A DNA stretch of 64,000 nucleotides from Leadbetterella sp964563435 (GTDB lineage Bacteria > Bacteroidota > Bacteroidia > Cytophagales > Spirosomataceae). The number at the start of each line of letters is the position of its first letter. The first letter of the stretch is position 1. Under the pieces are notes generated by a model. That model did not search any database and was not told the DNA's origin. It was given only the letters and a program-made list of their open reading frames with translations. The stretch covers positions 18,037-82,036 of the forward strand of contig CAZLXI010000019.1 in the NCBI GenBank assembly GCA_964563435.1, given 5' to 3'. Both the position numbers and the translations under genes were made by a program. Of the stretch, positions 43,901 to 50,861 are shown one piece after another.

Positions 43901-45604
43901 ATGTGACCGGAGCATGAAATCGCGTGTGGTGAAGCCCAGGGTTTTCAGGTTGGCATATCCTACATACCCTTCAATATTAAAGGCATTGACCTCGTGGTTA
44001 AAGTCTATCTTCCCTTCTACATCGGCCAGGATGTTAGGGTCGTCGATGTTCAGCTTCCCGTCAAAAAGCGATTGCCCGAGGTTCCCGTCCACGGCAATAT
44101 TCCGGTAACGGTAACCTTTAAAATCAATGGTGCTGACATGTCCGTCAAGGTGCACCCGGGCCTCTTCCAGCTCTCTTCCCAGGCCGTTGATCTTGCCGTG
44201 AAAAGTGATCTCGTCGAGGTGCGGATTCTCCAGCAGCTCGCCTATCCTGAACTGATTCACCACCAGGTTTCCCGAATATTCCAGCTGTCCTTTGGCCTTC
44301 ACTTTTACCTCGCCCACCACCTCGCCCAGGCGGGGAGAGATCAGCCGGGGCCGCGACTGAAAATCGTTATAAACCCCGTTAAAGGTTCCGGAAAAATCCA
44401 GTCGTTCTATCAGGGAAATGTACTTCTGAAAGTTCTCATTGCCCGAATACTGGGCGATATCCGGGGCAAGGAGAACGGAGGGCTTCAGGTCCAGGACGCT
44501 GTGGGTGGTCATGAGCTCCGGCAGCCCGGTGAGCTTTGCATTTCCCGCGATCCGGGAACCTTTCCCGAATTCGAGGGTCATGTCTTTCAACTGCAGGGCG
44601 GCCACCGGGCCGTTGAGACGGGCGCTGACCTTATATTCCTCCTTAAAGCTTTTCATAAGCGGGATAAAAAGCCCGATGTCTTTAGCGTTCAGTAGGGAGT
44701 TTCTCATGTCGGCATCGATATGCACTTTATTGAAAAAATCTCCGAAATCCGAAGGCCGGTCATAGCTGAAATAAAGCCTGTTCTGCAACTTCGATTCGTT
44801 GATCTGCACCTGGAAATTATCCAACCGAATCGCTTTCCGACTGCGAAAGAACCGCCCGGTGGCATTCCGGATCTCCAGTTCGCTGAACCCGTCTTTCGCC
44901 GAAAGATTGTGAGAGACCATCAACATGGTATCCCTTTTAAAGGATAGTTGTTCCAGGCGCGCGTTCAGGTCCCGGAATTCAAAGTTCGCAAAATCAAAGG
45001 TGCCGTCAGTATGCCTTTTGGTGTATTCCGTCACAATGCTGACGATACCGTCTTTAATGTTCAGGTTGTCGAGCGTAAAAGGTTTCACGGGCTTGTTTCC
45101 CTGTTTCTCCTTTTGGGTGAGCTTATTGACCTCCAGCAGCCAGTAGTCGAAGTTCAGCATGCCTTTCCGGTCACGGATAAAACGGGCCTCCGGGTTATTC
45201 AGGGTCACGAAATCCAGGTTATTGTCAAAACGGATCATTTTCTCCGGTTTAAACCGTAGCGACCTCCACCCCTGCCGGCGGTCGTATTCGAAAACGTTCC
45301 CTAAACTGACGTTGAGATTCGCGCCGGCATCTACATATACTTCCCGCACATAGATCATGTTCCGGTCCTGGTGATCTTTTATGTTCAGATCTTCGAACAC
45401 CACCTTATCAAACCAGGTGATCCTGACCTTACTTACCGATACGTTTCCCCCGAGCCTTTCACTCAGCCAGTGCATGGCATTATGGCTGAGCCGGGTCTGC
45501 ACTTCGGGAAGCTGTAAAGCGTAAAAAGCAATAAACAGGACAAAAAATACCCCCACGAGGGCATAAGAAACGGTCCTGATCACTATGGTTACTATACGCT
45601 TCAA
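40994..45604 (-). CDS. TamB-like translocation/assembly module protein
   Basis: The 1536-residue protein (TTG start at 45604, MKRIVTIVIRTVSYALVGVF) has one N-terminal transmembrane helix and a very long beta-helical/AsmA-like periplasmic part. Its C-terminal TamB (DUF490) domain contains repeated blocks such as INGPYNVRGGKYFFSFQNL, PFEAILDIKATYTANISL and ILVFNEVFPDNNLADALTQQ. The frame is open upstream to 45790 but that segment crosses the tsaD start and lacks a signal. TamB-type proteins bridge inner and outer membranes and are tied to outer-membrane protein or lipid transport. It diverges from tsaD. Confidence 0.93.
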   Translation of the reverse strand: MKRIVTIVIRTVSYALVGVFFVLFIAFYALQLPEVQTRLSHNAMHWLSERLGGNVSVSKVRITWFDKVVFEDLNIKDHQDRNMIYVREVYVDAGANLNVSLGNVFEYDRRQGWRSLRFKPEKMIRFDNNLDFVTLNNPEARFIRDRKGMLNFDYWLLEVNKLTQKEKQGNKPVKPFTLDNLNIKDGIVSIVTEYTKRHTDGTFDFANFEFRDLNARLEQLSFKRDTMLMVSHNLSAKDGFSELEIRNATGRFFRSRKAIRLDNFQVQINESKLQNRLYFSYDRPSDFGDFFNKVHIDADMRNSLLNAKDIGLFIPLMKSFKEEYKVSARLNGPVAALQLKDMTLEFGKGSRIAGNAKLTGLPELMTTHSVLDLKPSVLLAPDIAQYSGNENFQKYISLIERLDFSGTFNGVYNDFQSRPRLISPRLGEVVGEVKVKAKGQLEYSGNLVVNQFRIGELLENPHLDEITFHGKINGLGRELEEARVHLDGHVSTIDFKGYRYRNIAVDGNLGQSLFDGKLNIDDPNILADVEGKIDFNHEVNAFNIEGYVGYANLKTLGFTTRDFMLRSHLNFDFKGNRLDDWLGEASFYNFQLREEDKTLKVDSMYFFSDLIGKERSFKIESEFFNAGIRGDFVPSRLLMDVTDFVSEHQMYFQTTEDERNAYYSRKKETKDYSTESYRSVFSVRFNRPGPFFDFFAPAVYVSKNTYINGRYEAGPTSTLEISGDTDTLSVRGNEFYSTFFDYYATKEILSPVVVNKIRVKSDKQRTGNNVLTEELVVNANWEGANTIDFRTFITQNNSGSLIDLRGKLDFYQEGFRLSLIPDQTVVRLIDMDWAFARDNWIDFRKRHITFNNFNIRGGTSQSIGLNGILSSNPAEALTLDVNEFDIENLLPFINVDVRGIATGNLRLQNFFTNVLYVSNLHVTDFYYKKSLVGTITTSALWDETRERLKLEGSVFRNMEEILKLNGFFTPGKGNTGLELDGVLRNADMEIFLGMTGDVFSELRGEANGSFRVSGTPRRPVFNGEVDISNGSLKVAVSGTSLYFEDKILLTDRGFLLPEAGVEVRDAPTGNTARLSGGIYYRDTPGFTVDLRADINGRTGFKIMDIPAFSNDYIFGTAYVNGDVNLGGDFDNLVVSGNLSSREGTAITIPTDGDTKIDTRVEGIPFLKKEVPVDSSTLRPNKRKTPAVKTGGVRLAFNLTLTPEAQGEIIFDRTNNDVLSLYGDGRLSVLYDSRGEFTINGPYNVRGGKYFFSFQNLASLRRFDIADNSKITFNGNPFEAILDIKATYTANISLSKVSPQMTNSSARFPVYVNVFLADRLLTPTIRYDIEFDPKQIPISGQTDILAFEQRLSNDEQLLSRNVSSILVFNEVFPDNNLADALTQQFLIDNISSLLSNQIGNLANKLNPNLEFGVRFGDFRENILNNMQLDFSYKFLNNRVKLSGKGAFINSLENSISQNTNTYGQLSVGGELEYLISDDGAYRFKLYSRSVPTNYYVFYSQGNVVVSGGSLIISRNFNSFFRKKDNGSIPLGVGSDIK

Positions 45605-45615
45605 TTCTATTTTGC

Positions 45616-45623
45616 TATTTTTG
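45616..45623 (+). promoter_or_regulatory. -7 promoter element for tsaD
   Basis: TATTTTTG fits TAnnTTTG in the tamB-tsaD divergent space. The predicted start near 45630 lies after an upstream in-frame ATG at 45627, which supports 45681 as the tsaD start. Confidence 0.48.
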
Positions 45624-45680
45624 CCAATGATAAAGATAGAATCTGCAAAAATCTTATATTTTACCGATAATAAAAAAATA

Positions 45681-46682
45681 ATGAAAGACGATATTACCCT
45701 GCTGGCCATCGAGTCGTCCTGCGATGAGACCTCTGCTGCAATTATTAAGAACGGAAAAGTCCTGAATAACATTGTGGCATCACAGATCATCCATGAACAA
45801 TACGGCGGTGTGGTGCCTGAGTTGGCGTCACGGGCTCACCAGCAGGACATCGTGCGTGTGGTACAGGAAGCGCTCACCTGTGCCGGAGTGGGAAAGGCGG
45901 ATCTTTCCGCCGTGGCCTTCACCCGCGGACCGGGTCTGCTGGGTTCTTTGCTGGTGGGGACTTCCTTCGCCAAAGCCCTTGCCCTGGGGTTGAATATTCC
46001 CCTGATTGAAGTAAACCACATGCAGGCCCACGTGCTGGCTCATTTTATTGACGACCCTCATCCGGCCTTTCCTTTCATTTGCCTCACGGTCAGCGGCGGG
46101 CATACCCAGCTGGTACTGGTCAGGAGCCCGCTCGACATGGAGGTGATCGGGGAAACGGCCGACGACGCTGTGGGCGAAGCCTTTGATAAGGCCGCCAAGA
46201 TGCTGGGACTGGGTTATCCCGGCGGGCCGCAGATCGACCGGCTGGCGTCGGAAGGAAACCCGGAAGCCTTTTCCTTCCCCCTTTCGGAGATGCCCGAACT
46301 GAAGTTTTCCTTCAGCGGCATAAAGACCTCGCTGTTGTATTTCATACAGGACAAAGGAGAAGATTTTGTAAAGAAAAATATGCAGGATATCTGCGCTTCC
46401 TACCAGCATGCGCTGATCCGCATGCTGCTGAACAAACTTCGTAAAGCCGCTAAAAAGCACCGGGTGCGGGAGATCGCCATAGCAGGAGGAGTTTCGGCCA
46501 ACCGCGGGCTCCGGAAAGCGCTGGAAGAGGAGGCCAAAAAACAACAATGGAATATATACATTCCTGATTTTCAATACTGTACAGACAATGCCGGCATGAT
46601 CGCCATAGCGGCCCATTACCAATACCTTAACGGTGACTTTGCCAGCCAGGGCATCAGCCCCCTGCCCCGCATGAAAATATAA
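45681..46682 (+). CDS. tsaD: tRNA N6-threonylcarbamoyladenosine transferase TsaD
   Basis: A 333-residue protein from the ATG at 45681 (MKDDITLLAIESSCDETSAA), which matches the family N-terminus. It transfers the threonylcarbamoyl group to A37 of ANN-decoding tRNAs with TsaB and TsaE. It shows the ASKHA ATPase fold motifs: the iron/zinc ligands H113 and H117 in NHMQAHVLAH, LTVSGGHTQLV, GEAFDKAAKMLGLGYPGGP and AIAGGVSANRGLR. Upstream ATGs would add a tail absent from homologues. It is divergent from tamB and 97 bases before the penicillin-binding protein. Confidence 0.97.
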   Translation: MKDDITLLAIESSCDETSAAIIKNGKVLNNIVASQIIHEQYGGVVPELASRAHQQDIVRVVQEALTCAGVGKADLSAVAFTRGPGLLGSLLVGTSFAKALALGLNIPLIEVNHMQAHVLAHFIDDPHPAFPFICLTVSGGHTQLVLVRSPLDMEVIGETADDAVGEAFDKAAKMLGLGYPGGPQIDRLASEGNPEAFSFPLSEMPELKFSFSGIKTSLLYFIQDKGEDFVKKNMQDICASYQHALIRMLLNKLRKAAKKHRVREIAIAGGVSANRGLRKALEEEAKKQQWNIYIPDFQYCTDNAGMIAIAAHYQYLNGDFASQGISPLPRMKI

Positions 46683-46779
46683 GGCGCTAATATTTTCCAT
46701 ATTTAAACAATAAGTTTAATACGGAAATCATTTTAACTATTAACTTTACTTTTCTAACCAACCAACATCGCCCTGTAAG

Positions 46780-49110
46780 ATGAGATTCTTTGAACGTTTC
46801 AGCACAGGTAAATACAAAAGTCTGATCAAGCTTTCCTATAAAATTATCTTCTACAGCCTTGCTGCAGCAGCCCTCTTCCTTATTGCCCTTAACCTGAACC
46901 TGTTCTGGCTTTTCGGCAAGATGCCTTCGGTAGACGACCTCGACAACCCCAAAAGTGAGATCGCCTCTGACATCATTTCTTCGGATAACAAGATCATCGG
47001 TAAGTTCTTCTTTGAGAACCGGAGCACCATGACTTATGCCGAGATCCCGGAGAACTTCAAAGACGCCCTGCTGGCTACGGAAGACATACGCTTTGCCATG
47101 CATTCCGGCATTGATGCCCGCAGTATGCTGCGGGTGGCAGGCGGCGTGCTGACCTTCAATCGGAAAGGGGGCGGAAGTACCATTACCCAGCAGCTGGCCA
47201 AAAATCTGTTCAAGCTGCGCAGGGACGACTCCTACGAGGGAGTCCTCTACAAGGTTCCGGGAGTGAGAATGCTATTGACCAAACTCAAAGAGTGGATCAC
47301 CGCCATTAAGCTGGAAAGACGATATACCAAGCCGGAGATCATGACCATGTACCTGAACACCATTGAGTTCAGCAGCGGCGCTTATGGTCTGAAATCAGCA
47401 GCCAAGACCTATTTTAAGAAGGATCCCCAAAACCTGAAACCGGAGGAGTCAGCCCTGCTGGTAGGAATGATCCAGAACCCGTCGCGGTTCAATCCCAAGT
47501 TTTTCCCGAAAAATGCGAAAACAAGACGCGACGTGGTCATATCGCAGATGGTCAAGTTCAATAAGATCAGCCCGGAGCAGGGAAAAGAGTTGGCAGCCAT
47601 CCCCATTGTACTGGATTATTCACCCGAAAGCCACAATTATGGACTGGCCCGGTATTTCAGGGAGCATCTGAAAGAAGTGATGAAAGCAGAGCTGAAAAAG
47701 CTGGGCTATTCGGAAAGTGATCTTTATACCAAAGGCTTTAAGATCTATACCACCATTGACTCCCGGATGCAACGCTATGCTGAGGAGGCCGCAATGGAGC
47801 ACATGAAAAACTACCAGGGCATTTTCGATAATCATTTCAAAGGGCGGAACCCCTGGCTTAGATTAAGGCCGGGATCCACTTCCCAATATGAAGAACTGCC
47901 GAATTTCATTGAAGACAGAGTCAAACGGACGGGCTATTACCAGGCCCTGAAGCGCCAGTACGGCAATGATGAAGCAAAGATCAACGCCAAACTGAATGAA
48001 AAGATGCCGATGCGGGTATTCACCTGGCAGGGCGAGCGCGATACGGTGATGTCGCACATGGATTCGCTCCGGCATTACAAGCGATTCCTGAACATCGGTA
48101 TGATGGCCATGGACCCCCGGAGCGGAAATGTCAAAGCCTGGGTGGGTGGCATAGACTATAAATACTTCAAATTTGATAACGTATACCAGAGCGAAAGGCA
48201 GCCCGGATCTACCTTTAAGCCCTTTGTGTATGTTACGGCCATTGACAACGGGTTTTCTACCTGCGACCGGGTGAAAGACGAGCCCGTGACCTTCCATATT
48301 CCCGGAAGCCGCTCCTGGACCCCGAGGAACTCCGACGGCAAGTACTCTTACAATGACCTGACCCTGAGGCAGGCGCTGGGCGCCTCCGTGAACACCGTGA
48401 GCGCCAAACTGATCAAGGAGTTCGGGTCGGATAAGGTGATCGATTATGCCCGGCAGCTGGGCATCAAGACCCCGCTGGCCAATTCCCCCTCGCTCAGCTT
48501 GGGCGTTTCCGACGTCAAGCTGTATGAGCTTTTGAGCGGGTATGCCGTTTTCGCCAACGGCGGAGTGTATACCGAGCCGATGGTGCTGCTGAGAATTGAG
48601 GACAAAAACGGGGAAGTGATCAAAGAATACTTCCCTATTCAGAAAGAAGTGCTGAGCAAAGAGACCGCCTATAAAATGATCCACCTGATGCGGGGCGCTA
48701 CGGCTCCGGGCGGAACGGCCATGGGCCTGGCGCGCTACGGCCTGATCGACGGCAACGAGATAGCCGCCAAAACCGGAACTACCTCCAACTATTCCGACGC
48801 CTGGTTTATGGGTATGACCCAGGACCTGATCGGTGGGGTGTGGGTAGGCGGTGAAGACCGGGCGGTTCACTTTGAGACCATCTATTACGGACAGGGTGCA
48901 CGTATGGCCATGCCGGCCTGGGGCCTGTTTATGCAAAAAGTGTACGAAGACAAAAATATAGAGTACAAGAAGACCCGCTTCCAGATGCCGCCTACTATCC
49001 GGATCGCGGGCGACTGCGCGGTTACGGCCAATGAAGGGTTTCCTGTACGTTCAGATACGACCTCCCAGAGTGGAGAGCTCCGGCCCGTTGATAATGACGA
49101 ACAGCTGTGA
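46780..49110 (+). CDS. class A penicillin-binding protein (PBP1A type)
   Basis: A 776-residue bifunctional peptidoglycan synthase. TM helix at about 22-46. The GT51 glycosyltransferase has catalytic E101 in ATEDIRFAMHSGID, then GGSTITQQLAKNLF. The transpeptidase has S477-T-F-K480 in RQPGSTFKPFVYV, the SVN triad in ASVNTVSAKL and K664-T-G-T in AKTGTTSNYSDAWF. It polymerises glycan strands and crosslinks stem peptides at the outer face of the inner membrane. The last codons are part of a 78-bp tandem duplication shared with the convergent ParA gene. Confidence 0.96.
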   Translation: MRFFERFSTGKYKSLIKLSYKIIFYSLAAAALFLIALNLNLFWLFGKMPSVDDLDNPKSEIASDIISSDNKIIGKFFFENRSTMTYAEIPENFKDALLATEDIRFAMHSGIDARSMLRVAGGVLTFNRKGGGSTITQQLAKNLFKLRRDDSYEGVLYKVPGVRMLLTKLKEWITAIKLERRYTKPEIMTMYLNTIEFSSGAYGLKSAAKTYFKKDPQNLKPEESALLVGMIQNPSRFNPKFFPKNAKTRRDVVISQMVKFNKISPEQGKELAAIPIVLDYSPESHNYGLARYFREHLKEVMKAELKKLGYSESDLYTKGFKIYTTIDSRMQRYAEEAAMEHMKNYQGIFDNHFKGRNPWLRLRPGSTSQYEELPNFIEDRVKRTGYYQALKRQYGNDEAKINAKLNEKMPMRVFTWQGERDTVMSHMDSLRHYKRFLNIGMMAMDPRSGNVKAWVGGIDYKYFKFDNVYQSERQPGSTFKPFVYVTAIDNGFSTCDRVKDEPVTFHIPGSRSWTPRNSDGKYSYNDLTLRQALGASVNTVSAKLIKEFGSDKVIDYARQLGIKTPLANSPSLSLGVSDVKLYELLSGYAVFANGGVYTEPMVLLRIEDKNGEVIKEYFPIQKEVLSKETAYKMIHLMRGATAPGGTAMGLARYGLIDGNEIAAKTGTTSNYSDAWFMGMTQDLIGGVWVGGEDRAVHFETIYYGQGARMAMPAWGLFMQKVYEDKNIEYKKTRFQMPPTIRIAGDCAVTANEGFPVRSDTTSQSGELRPVDNDEQL

Positions 49111-49246
49111 TCAGAATTTCATCTTCCCGGGATTATACTTTTCCGGGAATTCCGGGATGAGCCCTGGAATGATGACGAACTTCCGTAATCAGAATTTCAT
49201 CTTCCCGAGATTATACTTTTCCAGGAATTCCAAGATGAGCCGGTCA
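49091..49246. repeat. 78-bp tandem duplication of a convergent gene junction
   Basis: Copy 1 (49091-49168) and copy 2 (49169-49246) share ATGACGAAC, ATCAGAATTTCATCTTCCCG, GATTATACTTTTCC, GGAATTCC and GATGAGCC at a period of 78 bases. Copy 1 holds the true end of the PBP gene and a leftover ParA tail (minus strand EKYNPGKMKF and stop). Copy 2 holds the true ParA end and a leftover PBP tail (NDDELP and stop). Confidence 0.85.
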
Positions 49247-49977
49247 TAGGCTTCTCCGCCGGCTGTTTTTTCCCGGGAAAGGATCACCGGTACCTGGAGA
49301 GCCGTGGAGTCGATGAAGGCGGGGTCACGCGGGATATAAGTATCAAACACCAGGTCGCCGAAATTGCCCCGCATCAGGTTCAGAATGTTCGTGGAAAGCT
49401 GATTTTCAGTATCGTGCAGGGTCAGCAGGATACCTTCCACATAAAGTGAAGGTTTCAGACGCTTCTGGATGATCTTCAGGGTGCCCAGGATCAGCTCCAG
49501 CCCTTCAATTCCGAAAAATTCGCATTGAAGCGGAATAATAATCGAATCAGCCGCCAGCAGGCTGTTAACAGGTACGATCCCGAGCGAAGGCGGGCAGTCA
49601 ATGATGATGAAGTCGTACAGCGGCTTAATGGGCTCCAGCTTTTCGGTCAGCTTATACTCCCGGTCAATGAAATTCACCATCTCAATCTCCGCCCCTACCA
49701 GGTGATGGGTGGAGGGGATCAGGTCGAGGTTTCGGTAACCCGTAGGAATGATACAATCCTGGATAGGGCTCAGGCCCACCAGCGCGGCATAGATGCTCCG
49801 GTTGTCAAACTCTGATTTTAAGCCAAAGGCCACCGTACAGCTGGCCTGATGGTCGGTGTCGATCAAAAGTACCTTGTATCCGCGGACCGAAAGACCCGCT
49901 GAAAAATTGACGGCCGTAGTGGTTTTCCCTACTCCGCCTTTTTGATTGGAAATTGCTATTACTTTAGGAAGCATCAC
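49189..49977 (-). CDS. ParA/Soj-family partition ATPase
   Basis: A 262-residue P-loop ATPase: deviant Walker A NQKGGVGKTTTAVNFS, LIDTDHQASCTVAFG (Walker A' region) and Walker B DFIIIDCPPSLGI. It fits chromosomal ParA/Soj proteins, which form ATP-dependent dimers on DNA and move ParB-parS complexes. A parB gene is not adjacent, which is atypical for a chromosomal par locus, so it may act elsewhere or position another cargo. Its final codons lie in the 78-bp duplication with the PBP gene. Confidence 0.92.
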   Translation of the reverse strand: MMLPKVIAISNQKGGVGKTTTAVNFSAGLSVRGYKVLLIDTDHQASCTVAFGLKSEFDNRSIYAALVGLSPIQDCIIPTGYRNLDLIPSTHHLVGAEIEMVNFIDREYKLTEKLEPIKPLYDFIIIDCPPSLGIVPVNSLLAADSIIIPLQCEFFGIEGLELILGTLKIIQKRLKPSLYVEGILLTLHDTENQLSTNILNLMRGNFGDLVFDTYIPRDPAFIDSTALQVPVILSREKTAGGEAYDRLILEFLEKYNLGKMKF

Positions 49978-50058
49978 GAAAGTCTTTCGAACTACGAAGA
50001 TACTTAAAAATCGGTTAGCGTATGTCTAAATTCTCAAAAACAAAATTTAAGCGATATC

Positions 50059-50859
50059 TTACTTCAGTCTGTGCCAGTCTGAAATACTTTCCGTAAGCGT
50101 AGAATACACCTTCATCAGGTCTTCGTCATCCCGGAGGAAGTCGAGATGTGCATCCAGGGTGCGTGTATCTCTCCGGATGGCAGGCCCTGTCTGCACATCG
50201 GCAGGGTGATCTGCCTGCATCATTTTCTTCACGGTCTCCGCGATCAGTGGCTTCAGCAACTCAAAATCCAGGTTCTCCGATTCCAGTATCTCTCTCGACA
50301 TCGCCCAGAGATGATTAGCAAAATTGCAGGAAAACACCGCCGATACGTGATACCCCAGCCGTTCCCGGGAACTGACCTGCAGCACCTTGCCCGATAAGCG
50401 ACGGGCCAGGCCGGTCAGCCTGGAAAGCGTTTTTTTATCTTCCGATTCTACCAGGATGGGGATCCGGTCAAAATCGAGCGGAACACCCTGGGTAAAGGTC
50501 TGCAAAGGGTAAAACACCCCGCAGTCCACCCGGTTTCCATGGTACAGCGAGGTAGCACCATGGAGAGCCGACAGCGGCCGGGTGCCGGAGGTATGCGCCA
50601 GAACGGCGCCGTCAGGCAGCAGGATCTGCGACGCCACTGACTCCAGGGCATCGTCTGAAACACAAAGAAAAAATACATCCGACCGGCTCCGGGAGAAGTC
50701 CGGGCTGTTCACAGCCACGGCAGCATACAATGTGTCGGCAAGGCCGACTGCTTTCCGGATGTCGCGCGCATAGATCTCGTTTACCGCCACCTCGGCCCTT
50801 TCCATCGCCCTGGCCAGATGCCAGGCGACGTTGCCCGCTCCCAGGATACTTACCGTCAT
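50059..50859 (-). CDS. Rossmann/DUF2520 protein (NADP-dependent dehydrogenase-like)
   Basis: A 266-residue protein from 50859 (MTVSILGAGNVAWHLARAME), two bases after the upstream protease stop; an ATG 24 bases earlier would overlap that gene. The N-terminal Rossmann domain has the GxGNVAxHL dinucleotide motif and VFFLCVSDDALESVA. The C-terminal DUF2520 helical domain contains YHVSAVFSCNFANHLWAMS and PAIRRDTRTLDAHLDFL. This is the COG5495 family, resembling ProC/ketopantoate-type reductases; the substrate is unknown. Tight spacing suggests co-transcription with the metalloprotease. Confidence 0.9.
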   Translation of the reverse strand: MTVSILGAGNVAWHLARAMERAEVAVNEIYARDIRKAVGLADTLYAAVAVNSPDFSRSRSDVFFLCVSDDALESVASQILLPDGAVLAHTSGTRPLSALHGATSLYHGNRVDCGVFYPLQTFTQGVPLDFDRIPILVESEDKKTLSRLTGLARRLSGKVLQVSSRERLGYHVSAVFSCNFANHLWAMSREILESENLDFELLKPLIAETVKKMMQADHPADVQTGPAIRRDTRTLDAHLDFLRDDEDLMKVYSTLTESISDWHRLK

Positions 50860-50861
50860 AT

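Noticed and set aside
45828..46700. 290-codon open frame opposite tsaD
   Set aside because: Antisense to a universally conserved gene, with no similarity recognised.
47863..48936. 357-codon open frame opposite the PBP gene
   Set aside because: Antisense shadow of the transpeptidase domain, with His/Gly-rich low-similarity sequence.
49189..49977. Plasmid partition locus or integrated plasmid
   Set aside because: The ParA gene is flanked by core chromosomal genes, with no parB, rep gene or iteron repeats nearby.
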